Position numbers and translations under genes: made by a program
Shown: positions 1-5,814 of the stretch, piece after piece
How the letters are laid out: each line of letters starts with the position of its first letter
Numbering within the stretch: position 1 is the stretch's first letter
Assembly: GCA_021414045.1 (NCBI GenBank)
Contig: JAIOPF010000121.1
Location: 1 to 8,852 of the forward strand
DNA: 8,852 bases
DNA from: Deltaproteobacteria bacterium
GTDB lineage: Bacteria > UBA10199 > DSSB01
Direction: 5' to 3'
The notes under the pieces: model-generated
Database searches by the model: none
What the model saw: only the letters and a program-made list of their open reading frames with translations
Told to the model about the DNA's origin: nothing

Positions 1-1055
1 GCGAGGTAAAGGGCGGTGGCGCGTTGCAAGTCGCTGCCCTCGCCGGGAGCGGCTTCGGCGACCATGCCGCGGAGGAATCCGGGGTTGGTCTCTTCCGTCC
101 TTTGCAGGTAACGCTCGACGTCCAGGTCGGTGAGGACCCCGTCGCCTCCGGAGATTTCGAACAATTGCTCGAGACGCGGATCCGCCAGCTGCGAGCGTCG
201 TTCGGCCAGGGCTTGCAGCGAGATGCCGTGCTCGCCCGCTTCACCGCCCGCGACGACGGCTTCGGCCATCACCGCGTTGACCTCCTCGCGGAGGGAGAAG
301 ACCATGAAGCGGAAGTTCGCCAAGGTGGTCTCGGACTCCGGAAAATCGGCTCGCGCTTCTTCCGGCAGGTTTTGGATAAAGGTATCGAGTTCCTCATAGC
401 TCATGCTCCAGTCGGCATCGCGGTCGTTCAAATCGACGCCCGCGATCTGCAGCAGGTTTTGCAGCATGATGCTCTGTTCGTCCTCGCCCGCGAAAACCGT
501 GGGAGGCAGGTTTTTCAGGAAGTTCAAATCGATGGGCGCGCGCCGGGCGCTTTCGGTAGCCGGCACAAAGGCCTCCGGGACTTCCGCTTCCATCTGCCGC
601 AGCTGTCCAATCAGGGTGTTGACTTCGGTGATGAGGGTGGCGGAGTTCAATTCCCGAGCCTGCTGGTCGCCTTGAGTGAGCTCGTTGACCAGCAATTCCA
701 ATTCTTCTTCGCTCAAGTTTTCGTGATCGTCGTCTTGGGAAGCCGCCAGCTCGAGATATTGTAGCAGGCCTTCCGAGGCATGGGCGCCTTCGAGACGGGT
801 TCGGGCTTGGCTCAAGTTGCCCACCAGCTCGGAGCGGTTGCTGGTCAATAGGCTGAGATTGGTGCGGCTTTCCTCCTGGAGACGGCTGATATAACCGTCG
901 ATCTCGCTTTGACTCAAGACCCGGTCTTCGGCGTTGGCTTGACCATCGGAGTCCGCGGCGGCCATCAAAGGCAAGGCAATGCTTTGTAATTCTTGATTTC
1001 CGGCTAGGGCGCTTTGGACGAGGCGATGAAGGAGGGAAATATCGATATCGGTCAT
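1..1055 (-). CDS. Unrecognised acidic helical protein with EF-hand-like repeats, 3' end missing
   Basis: The frame is open from an ATG at 1055 to the left edge (351 full codons, no stop), so the C-terminus is missing. The start is secure: no other start codon lies between it and an in-frame stop about 45 bases upstream, and GGAG sits 8 bases before the ATG. No signal peptide or membrane segment is visible, so it looks cytosolic or exported by a non-Sec route. The protein is rich in Glu, Asp, Leu, Gln and Ala and should be mostly helical. Residues 211-222 form a canonical EF-hand loop: D211, D213, D215, S217, M218, S219, E222, with Trp216 at the usual Gly. Three weaker copies with the pattern [DH]-x-x-[LM]-[ST]-x-x-[ED]-[LIV] centre on residues 44-52, 111-119 and 305-313. 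Each follows a hydrophobic helix. Calcium binding is inferred. I do not recognise the family. The opposite-strand frames here are shadows. Confidence 0.8.
   Translation of the reverse strand, partial: MTDIDISLLHRLVQSALAGNQELQSIALPLMAAADSDGQANAEDRVLSQSEIDGYISRLQEESRTNLSLLTSNRSELVGNLSQARTRLEGAHASEGLLQYLELAASQDDDHENLSEEELELLVNELTQGDQQARELNSATLITEVNTLIGQLRQMEAEVPEAFVPATESARRAPIDLNFLKNLPPTVFAGEDEQSIMLQNLLQIAGVDLNDRDADWSMSYEELDTFIQNLPEEARADFPESETTLANFRFMVFSLREEVNAVMAEAVVAGGEAGEHGISLQALAERRSQLADPRLEQLFEISGGDGVLTDLDVERYLQRTEETNPGFLRGMVAEAAPGEGSDLQRATALYL
390..425 (-). other. Canonical EF-hand calcium-binding loop in the protein at 1-1055
   Basis: These codons encode residues 211-222. Asp occupies loop positions 1, 3 and 5, Ser positions 7 and 9, a hydrophobic Met position 8, and Glu position 12. 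That is the full ligand set of a 12-residue EF-hand loop. Hydrophobic helices flank it on both sides (about residues 195-205 and 223-230). Trp at position 6, normally Gly, is unusual. Related but degenerate loops lie at 903-938, 702-737 and 120-155. Confidence 0.6.
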
Positions 1056-1096
1056 GGCGAGAGCTCCGCACTTGAGGCGTGCCCACGCGTAGGGGG

Positions 1097-1127
1097 ATTA
1101 TCGGCCGGGGAGCGGGACGGTTGCTAA
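1097..1127 (-). promoter_or_regulatory. Weak candidate promoter for the EF-hand-like gene
   Basis: On the minus strand, GATAAT at 1102-1097 matches the -10 box at 5 of 6 bases. TTAGCA at 1127-1122 matches the -35 box at 4 of 6. The spacer is 19 bases, longer than ideal. It lies about 40 bases before the ATG at 1055, in the 141-base gap between divergent genes. A short palindrome, GCGTGCCCACGC at 1077-1088, lies between it and the start codon and could be an operator, but this is only suggestive. Confidence 0.25.
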
Positions 1128-1133
1128 GCCGAG

Positions 1134-1163
1134 TTGACTTAAGAGGATAGGTTCATTTAGACT
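1134..1163 (+). promoter_or_regulatory. Candidate sigma-70-type promoter of the toxin-antitoxin operon
   Basis: TTGACT at 1134-1139 matches the -35 consensus at 5 of 6 bases. TAGACT at 1158-1163 matches the -10 box at 4 of 6, after an 18-base spacer. The antitoxin ATG follows 33 bases later, with GAGG just before it. In known Phd/YefM modules the antitoxin, alone or with the toxin, represses its own promoter by binding palindromes here. No convincing palindrome is visible, though TAGACTAGA and ATTCAGACC give a loose repeat over the -10 region. Confidence 0.4.
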
Positions 1164-1196
1164 AGATTCAGACCAGAATTTTTCACGAGGCCATTC

Positions 1197-1442
1197 ATGA
1201 ATGAAATCGGAGTTTACGAGGCAAAAACCCACTTAGCTAGCCTTCTAGAAAGGGTGGAGGGTGGCGAGGTCATTACCATCACTCGGCATGGAACGCCGGT
1301 AGCGGTGCTTTCTCCCGTGGCAAAAGATCGGAAAATGTCCGTGGCAGAGGCCATCGAGGGGATCAAGGCCTTGAAAAGCCGTATCGGTACCCGTATCAGC
1401 CAGAAGGAAATCAAGAGGATGATCTCGGCAGGTCGAAGATGA
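1197..1442 (+). CDS. Type II antitoxin, Phd/YefM family
   Basis: This 81-residue protein has the Phd/YefM N-terminal DNA-binding fold. It opens with an 'IGVYEAKTHLASLLERVEGGE' type signature in which the conserved Ala-Lys and Leu-Leu-x-x-V positions are present. This is followed by a 'ITRHGTPVAVLSPV' strand-turn-strand typical of the family (roughly residues 1-42). The basic C-terminal tail (about residues 46-81) is the part that normally wraps around and blocks the toxin's active site. The ATG at 1197 has GAGG 6 bases upstream. Its TGA stop overlaps the ATG of the PIN toxin gene (ATGA at 1439-1442), the usual antitoxin-first coupled arrangement. By family precedent it also represses its own operon. 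By eye the base composition is less GC-rich than the neighbouring genes, which agrees with horizontal acquisition but was not counted. Confidence 0.9.
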   Translation: MNEIGVYEAKTHLASLLERVEGGEVITITRHGTPVAVLSPVAKDRKMSVAEAIEGIKALKSRIGTRISQKEIKRMISAGRR

Positions 1443-1855
1443 AACCTTTTGTGATGGATTGTTCAGTCACGGCCGGTTGGGTGATAGGTTCCCAGTCCGA
1501 TCTGTATACAACCGCGGTTCTCGACAACATCCGAGAAAACAAAGTTTTCGTGCCCGGAATATGGCTTTACGAAGTGGCGAATCTCCTTTTGTCCGCTGAG
1601 CGCCGAGAGGCTATCAGTCGCGAGGATTCCACAGCTTTTTACCATTTTCTGAAAGGGCTTTCCGTGGAAATTGTCCACAAGAACGACGAAGAATGGTCCG
1701 AGTTATTGTTGTGGATGGCGAAATCGCACGAATTGTCGTCCTATGACACGGCCTATCTTTACCTAGCGATGGACCGCGGATATCCCCTCGCGACGCGCGA
1801 TAAAAAAATGCAGGCTGCCGCGGAATCGGCGGGAGTCACCCTGTTTCGTCCTTAA
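1439..1855 (+). CDS. vapC: PIN-domain ribonuclease toxin, VapC-like
   Basis: This 138-residue protein has the standard length of a VapC toxin, a magnesium-dependent RNase that typically cuts tRNA or rRNA when not held by its antitoxin. The four acidic residues of the PIN active site are all present: D7 in 'FVMDCSV', E45 in 'WLYEVANLL', D103 in 'SSYDTAYLYLA' and D121 in 'LATRDKKM'. The toxin is therefore predicted to be intact, not a decayed remnant. Its ATG overlaps the antitoxin stop, so the two are translated together. The pairing is Phd/YefM antitoxin with PIN toxin, a common mixed type. The stop TAA lies in TTAA at 1852-1855, which also provides the stop of the converging CDF gene. The RNA target cannot be read from the sequence. 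Confidence 0.9.
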   Translation: MKPFVMDCSVTAGWVIGSQSDLYTTAVLDNIRENKVFVPGIWLYEVANLLLSAERREAISREDSTAFYHFLKGLSVEIVHKNDEEWSELLLWMAKSHELSSYDTAYLYLAMDRGYPLATRDKKMQAAAESAGVTLFRP

Positions 1856-2739
1856 TCCTCGTGGGGGCTCGAAGGCTCGGTATGGACGACCACGTCGATC
1901 ACTTCGGGAATCTCTTCTTTGATCTTGGCGATGACTTGGTGGGTGATGGCGTGGGACTCCTGGGTGGAGAGATGGGGAGCGACGTGGATGTTGAGGTCCA
2001 TGTAGATCGCCGCCGGGTTTCCCCGTGTGCGGATGCTGTGACATTTCTCGACGCCAGGGACCTTCATCACGATATCCAAGACTTCCCGAGCATCTAGCTG
2101 GGCCGAGTCCATGAGGGTGTCGAGGCTTTCCAATACAATCTTATAACCGCTGTAGCCCACGAAGACGGCGATCAGTCCGGCTGCTCCCAAATCCACCCAC
2201 GGAATATGAAACTTCACCCCGATCAAGGCGGCGATGACCGACAGCGAGGCGTAGACGTCGCTGCGGGTGTGGGCGGAATCGGCGGTGAGGATTTGGCTGT
2301 GCAGCTCGTGGCCTCGGCGGTGCTCGTACTTGCTGACCCAGGCATTGACCCCCATGGTCCCTACCATGATGAGAAAACTATAGACGGTGACTTCCGGCGT
2401 CTGGTGGGTGTGCACCCGCTGGACGGCGCTGGAGACGATCTCGTAGCAGGCCCAAAACAGCATCGCGGAAATGAACATCGCGCCCAAGGCCTCGACCTTG
2501 CGGTGCCCGTAAGGATGCCCCGAATCCGCCGGTTTTGCGGCGAAAAAGAGGGCGATCAAACCCACGATGTTGGAGGTGGAGTCGAGCAGCGAGTGGTAGC
2601 CGTCCGCGACCATGCTCAGGGAATGCGAGGAATAGCCGTAGCCTAGTTTGAGGCCGCAGACCAAAAGGTTTAGAAAAAGCGTGACCCAGAGCACCCGTTT
2701 GACTTCTCGGGAACGCTCGATCAGGGAGTCTTTAAGCAT
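1852..2739 (-). CDS. Cation diffusion facilitator (CDF) family metal exporter
   Basis: This 295-residue protein has the length and order of a bacterial CDF transporter, a homodimeric inner-membrane antiporter that moves divalent metal out of the cytosol in exchange for protons. About six membrane helices fill residues 15-205, and a cytosolic ferredoxin-like dimer domain fills about 213-295. The transport-site motifs are visible: H49-x-x-x-D53 within 'ADGYHSLLDS' in helix 2, and H157-x-x-x-D161 within 'DSAHTRSD' in helix 5. An H-D/H-D set is usual in zinc or cadmium transporters, while manganese members tend to have D-D; the metal remains an inference. 'GHPYGHRKVEALG' (residues 74-86) is a further family signature. 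Its ATG shares one base with the stop of the TRAP large-subunit gene (TAATG at 2741-2737), so it is the last gene of that operon. It ends on the same TTAA as the toxin gene. Confidence 0.92.
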   Translation of the reverse strand: MLKDSLIERSREVKRVLWVTLFLNLLVCGLKLGYGYSSHSLSMVADGYHSLLDSTSNIVGLIALFFAAKPADSGHPYGHRKVEALGAMFISAMLFWACYEIVSSAVQRVHTHQTPEVTVYSFLIMVGTMGVNAWVSKYEHRRGHELHSQILTADSAHTRSDVYASLSVIAALIGVKFHIPWVDLGAAGLIAVFVGYSGYKIVLESLDTLMDSAQLDAREVLDIVMKVPGVEKCHSIRTRGNPAAIYMDLNIHVAPHLSTQESHAITHQVIAKIKEEIPEVIDVVVHTEPSSPHED

Positions 2740-4016
2740 TATTTACCGCCATAAAAGTGGAGCAAATAAAGGCTCAGGTCGGGCCAATAAGTAATGATGA
2801 TCAAGGCCAGGACCAACAGCATGAGAAAGGGCAAGGTAACCCAATAAAGATTGATGATGCTGCGCTTGAAGCGGATGCTCGAGAGAAAGAGGTTCAGGCC
2901 CACCGGGGGATGCAGGTATCCGATCTCGAGATTCGTCAGGAAGATGATTCCGAGATGGATGGGATCGACCCCGAATTCCTTGGCGATAGGAATGATCAAA
3001 GGCACGACGACGATGATGGCCGAGAAGATGTCCATCAGCGAGCCCACGATCAACAAGAAGAAGTTGAGCATGAGCAGGAAGGCCCACTTGCTGGTGATAT
3101 AGAGCCGGATCCATTCGAAGAGCTTCGTCGGGACTTGCTCGTCGATCAGGTAGCTGGTGAAGCCCATGGCCACCGCGAAGATGACGACGATGCTGCCCAC
3201 CAAGACCATCGACTGGCGGGCGATGCGGGGGATGTCCTTGGTGAGGCTCAAGTCACGGTAGATGAAGACCTCGACGATGAAGATGTAAAAGGCCGTGACC
3301 GCCGCCGCTTCCGAGGCCGTCACGTAGCCGCCGTAAATCCCCCACAAGATGATGATGGGGAGGGGCAACTCGAAGGCCGCGCCCTTGATGGCCTTGATCA
3401 CTTCTTTGAAGCTAAAGGGGTGCTTTTGTTGCTTGATCCCGCGGTTGCGCCAGATGCTGTAGAGCGACAACAGGAGGATGATCAGCAATCCCGGGAGCAG
3501 GCCGGCGACGAACAGCCGGTCGACGCTCGCGCCGCTGATCAAGCCGTAGAGGATCAGGGGGAGGGAAGGCGGGAACATCAGGCCGACGCTGCCGCAAGTG
3601 GTGACCAAGCCCATCGAGAAGTTGTCGGGATACTTTTCTTTCACCAAGACCGGGTAGAGTAGGCCGCCCAAGGCGATGATGGTGACGCCGGAGGCCCCCG
3701 TGAAGGCGGTGAAGAAGGCGCAGGCGACGATGGTCATGATCGCGAGGCCGCCGGGCATCCAGCCAAAAAGGGGCTTTGCCAGCGCGACCAGGCGTTCGGG
3801 GGTCTTGCTCTCGGCCATCATATAACCCGCGAAGGTGAAGAGCGGGATGGCCACCAGGGTCGGCGCCGAGGCCAGGCGATACATCTCGATGATGGTCGCT
3901 GAAGAATCGATGCCGGCGTTGTGAAAGGATATCAGGCTGATCGAACCGAAGATGACGAAGAGGGGCGCGCCGAAGAGCGCGATCAGGGCAATGCCGATGC
4001 CGAGAGCTAGATTCAC
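2739..4016 (-). CDS. dctM: TRAP transporter large membrane subunit (DctM/TatM type)
   Basis: This 425-residue protein has the normal length for the large subunit of a TRAP transporter, the part that carries substrate across the inner membrane using a sodium or proton gradient. Hydrophobic helices run through nearly the whole protein. Family signatures are clear in the first half: 'FAGYMMAESKTPERL', 'GWMPGGLAIMTI', the 'TAFTGASGVTIIALGGL' re-entrant segment, and 'GLMFPPSLPLILYGLISG', followed by 'LFVAGLLPG'. The second half has a matching 'DIFSAIIVVVPLIIPIAKEFGVDPIHLGI' segment and 'GYLHPPVGLNLFL', as expected from the internal inverted repeat of this family. The start is GTG at 4016, which overlaps the stop of the small-subunit gene (GTGA at 4016-4013), so the two are translationally coupled. 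It sits in an operon with TatT-like and DctP-like genes, so it belongs to a TPAT system. Confidence 0.95.
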   Translation of the reverse strand: MNLALGIGIALIALFGAPLFVIFGSISLISFHNAGIDSSATIIEMYRLASAPTLVAIPLFTFAGYMMAESKTPERLVALAKPLFGWMPGGLAIMTIVACAFFTAFTGASGVTIIALGGLLYPVLVKEKYPDNFSMGLVTTCGSVGLMFPPSLPLILYGLISGASVDRLFVAGLLPGLLIILLLSLYSIWRNRGIKQQKHPFSFKEVIKAIKGAAFELPLPIIILWGIYGGYVTASEAAAVTAFYIFIVEVFIYRDLSLTKDIPRIARQSMVLVGSIVVIFAVAMGFTSYLIDEQVPTKLFEWIRLYITSKWAFLLMLNFFLLIVGSLMDIFSAIIVVVPLIIPIAKEFGVDPIHLGIIFLTNLEIGYLHPPVGLNLFLSSIRFKRSIINLYWVTLPFLMLLVLALIIITYWPDLSLYLLHFYGGK

Positions 4017-4573
4017 GAGGAAGCCCTCCCGAACAGCGCCCGAATATCCTCGAGGATCTTGGTCGCGAAACGCAGGCTCATCAAATAAAAACCGATGGGG
4101 ATGATGATGATGGCCCAGTAGTTGGGGACGCCCGGCATCAGCATGGCGCCGCCTTCCTTTTCGCCCAAGACGAACTTATAGGAAGCGAGGGCTAGGCAAG
4201 CGCAAACGAAGGCGGAAGCGGCGTCGACGAACATCGCGGTGGGCTTGCGGAGCTTGTGCGGGAGGAAGCGCGAGACGAGATCCATGGCGAGATGTCCGCC
4301 CTCTTTGGTCGCGATCGAGGCCCCGATGAAGCCGACCCACAACACCAGATGGCGAACGAAAGCGTCGCCCCATTCGATGCCGGTGTTGAAGAAATTGCGG
4401 AGGATGACTTGGGCGAAGGCCAAGCCAATCATGCCAAGGAGACTACTGGTCAGGAGAAAGGATTCGAGCTTTTCCAGGCCGTCGTCGAGCTTTTTGACGG
4501 AAAAAAAGAGTATGGCACCCAAGACGATCGAGGCGCCGAAGTAATACAAGAATGTTTGACTGATCTCCACCAT
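4013..4573 (-). CDS. dctQ: TRAP transporter small membrane subunit (DctQ/TatQ type)
   Basis: This 186-residue protein is the small membrane subunit that stabilises the large TRAP subunit and helps form the docking surface for the binding protein. Hydrophobic helices are seen at about residues 8-25, 38-60, 73-89, 111-134 and 151-170. The core four match the DctQ pattern: 'VILRNFFNTGIEWGDAFVRH' with the R-N, E-W and R positions, then 'LWVGFIGAS' and 'GGHLAMDLV'. The first helix (8-25) is extra to the usual four-helix DctQ plan. The ATG at 4573 has GGGAGG about 10 bases upstream. The gene is separated from the binding-protein gene by 195 bases holding a strong terminator, but overlaps the large-subunit gene by 4 bases. 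Its expression therefore depends on readthrough of the terminator or on an unseen local promoter. Confidence 0.9.
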   Translation of the reverse strand: MVEISQTFLYYFGASIVLGAILFFSVKKLDDGLEKLESFLLTSSLLGMIGLAFAQVILRNFFNTGIEWGDAFVRHLVLWVGFIGASIATKEGGHLAMDLVSRFLPHKLRKPTAMFVDAASAFVCACLALASYKFVLGEKEGGAMLMPGVPNYWAIIIIPIGFYLMSLRFATKILEDIRALFGRASS

Positions 4574-4590
4574 GCGGAACGCCCTCCCAA

Positions 4591-4607
4591 GCGCCCGTTA
4601 AGGGCGT
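4591..4607 (-). other. Small hairpin in the leader of the TRAP small-subunit gene
   Basis: CGCCC at 4592-4596 pairs perfectly with GGGCG at 4602-4606 around a 5-base loop, and a G-U pair extends the stem by one. It begins 18 bases before the ATG at 4573, next to the Shine-Dalgarno sequence GGGAGGGCG. The GGGCG within that Shine-Dalgarno could pair with the same CGCCC arm, giving a possible alternative fold that hides the ribosome site. No U-tract follows, so it is not a terminator. A regulatory role is speculative. Confidence 0.25.
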
Positions 4608-4714
4608 AATCGTCTAGCCTTCCCCGTGGGAGAGATCAACTGTTTTAAAGCGGGATATCGGGTTTTTCGGCGGGAAAACAAGACGACAAGCCTTACTTCG
4701 CCAAGGCGCGGAGT

Positions 4715-4756
4715 AAAAAAAACGGGGGAGCACCGCCATGGGCAGCGCTCCCCCGT
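4715..4756 (-). terminator. Strong rho-independent terminator after the TRAP binding-protein gene
   Basis: On the minus strand a perfect 10-base stem (ACGGGGGAGC at 4722-4731 against GCTCCCCCGT at 4747-4756) is followed directly by eight T residues (A-run 4715-4722 on the plus strand). The stem starts 12 bases past the TAA of the binding-protein gene. The 15-base loop can itself form a short GCC/GGC stem. It lies inside the TRAP gene set, before the small and large subunits, so it probably works as a partial terminator that lowers membrane-subunit expression. Confidence 0.9.
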
Positions 4757-4768
4757 CGAAAGATGCGA

Positions 4769-5770
4769 TTACTTGCGGACTTCCGCGATCAGGGTTTTCA
4801 CCTTCTCGAGGAGGGCGGCGGGGTACAGATTGCCGGCCAACTTGGGGTAGACCGCTTCGGACAATTGGATCATCTCTTCCTTGGCCTTGGGATCGACGGC
4901 CACTGCTTGGATCCCGTTCTTCTTCAGGGTAGCCAGGGCCGAGGCGTTCTCGGCGCGGATCTTCTGGACCAGGCTTTGGCCGTATTTTTGGCCGGTGGTC
5001 TTGAGCAAGGCCTGAAGGTCGGGCGGCAGCTTGGCGAATTGGGCCTTGGTGATCAGGAGGCCGCCGGTCGAATTGGCGAGGTTGACGTCGGTGAAGTACT
5101 TGACCTTGGTGAACCATTGCAGGGCCACAACGGCTAAGGGCGGGCCATAGACGCCGTCGATCAGGTTGGTCTGAAGCGAGGTGAGGACGTCCGGCAAGGC
5201 CAAGGGAATCGGGACGATGCCCAGGGTCTCAAACATGGCCTTGACCAGAGGGTCGCCTTCCCAGGCCCACATCTTCACGCCCTTCATGTCTTCTTTATTG
5301 GCGATGGGCTTGTTCGAGTAGATATTGACGAAGCCCGCTTCAGCCCAACCGAGCATAATGAAGCCGTTGGCATCGAATTGCTTCTCGAATTCGGGCTGCA
5401 GTTTGCCCTTCACATAGTCCACTTCCTGATAATTGCGGAACAGCATGGGCAATTCGAGGACGCGAACCGAGGGGACGATCTGTCCCAGGCCGACGCCCGT
5501 GAAGGCCGCCGCGTGGACTTGGCCGATGCGCATCTTGCGAAGCACGTCGCGCTCGTCGCCGCTGACGCCGCCGGCGTAAATCTTGAGGGCCAGCCGTCCG
5601 CCGCTTTGGGCCTGCAGCTCTTGGTTCATCGCTTCCATCTCTTTAACCCAGGTGGAACCTTCGGGCGCGAGCACGGAGAGCTTGATTTCGAATTCGGCAG
5701 CCTGGACCGTCGCCGCGCTGAGTGCGAGACCGAAGAAAGCCAGGGTGAGTGAACGTAAATACGAACGCAT
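4769..5770 (-). CDS. dctP: TRAP transporter periplasmic substrate-binding protein (DctP family, TatP-like)
   Basis: This 333-residue protein captures ligand in the periplasm and delivers it to the QM membrane subunits. A Sec signal peptide fills residues 1-24 (basic start, hydrophobic core, cleavage likely after 'TVQA'), and the mature protein opens with the typical beta strand 'FEIKLSVLAPEGSTWVKEMEAM'. Further family segments are 'GGRLALKIYAGGVSGDERDVLRKMRIGQVHAAAFTG' in shortened form around residues 57-92, 'LELPMLF' (105-111), and 'LGIVPIPLALPDVLTSLQ' ahead of 'IDGVYGPP' (183-211). In most DctP proteins the 'G-x-K-I-R' strand carries the Arg that grips the ligand carboxylate; here residues 164-168 read G-V-K-M-W, so Trp168 replaces it. 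The ATG at 5770 has a perfect GGAGGAA 3 bases upstream, suggesting high translation. A small palindrome, CATGAAATCATG at 5782-5793, abuts that site. It follows the TatT-like gene by 44 bases. Confidence 0.93.
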   Translation of the reverse strand: MRSYLRSLTLAFFGLALSAATVQAAEFEIKLSVLAPEGSTWVKEMEAMNQELQAQSGGRLALKIYAGGVSGDERDVLRKMRIGQVHAAAFTGVGLGQIVPSVRVLELPMLFRNYQEVDYVKGKLQPEFEKQFDANGFIMLGWAEAGFVNIYSNKPIANKEDMKGVKMWAWEGDPLVKAMFETLGIVPIPLALPDVLTSLQTNLIDGVYGPPLAVVALQWFTKVKYFTDVNLANSTGGLLITKAQFAKLPPDLQALLKTTGQKYGQSLVQKIRAENASALATLKKNGIQAVAVDPKAKEEMIQLSEAVYPKLAGNLYPAALLEKVKTLIAEVRK

Positions 5771-5814
5771 TATTTCCTCCTCATGAAATCATGTTTCCAC
5801 GGGTTGAACCGGGT

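Noticed and set aside
24..764. Long plus-strand open frame of about 246 codons
   Set aside because: It is antisense to the minus-strand gene at 1-1055, which has a secure start, a ribosome site and coherent EF-hand-like repeats. The plus-strand translation has no recognisable motif.
394..1086. Minus-strand open frame of about 230 codons
   Set aside because: It is a different frame of the same strand as the EF-hand-like gene, with Arg/Pro/Ser-rich low-complexity translation typical of a shadow in GC-rich DNA.
2757..3662. Plus-strand open frame of about 301 codons, very rich in Asp, Glu and Gln
   Set aside because: It is the reverse complement of the TRAP large-subunit gene; hydrophobic codons read backwards give such acidic sequence. 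There is no ribosome site or motif.
5782..5793. Palindrome CATGAAATCATG next to the binding-protein ribosome site
   Set aside because: The arms are 5 bases with only 2 bases between them, too short to form a stable hairpin or to argue for an operator without conservation data.
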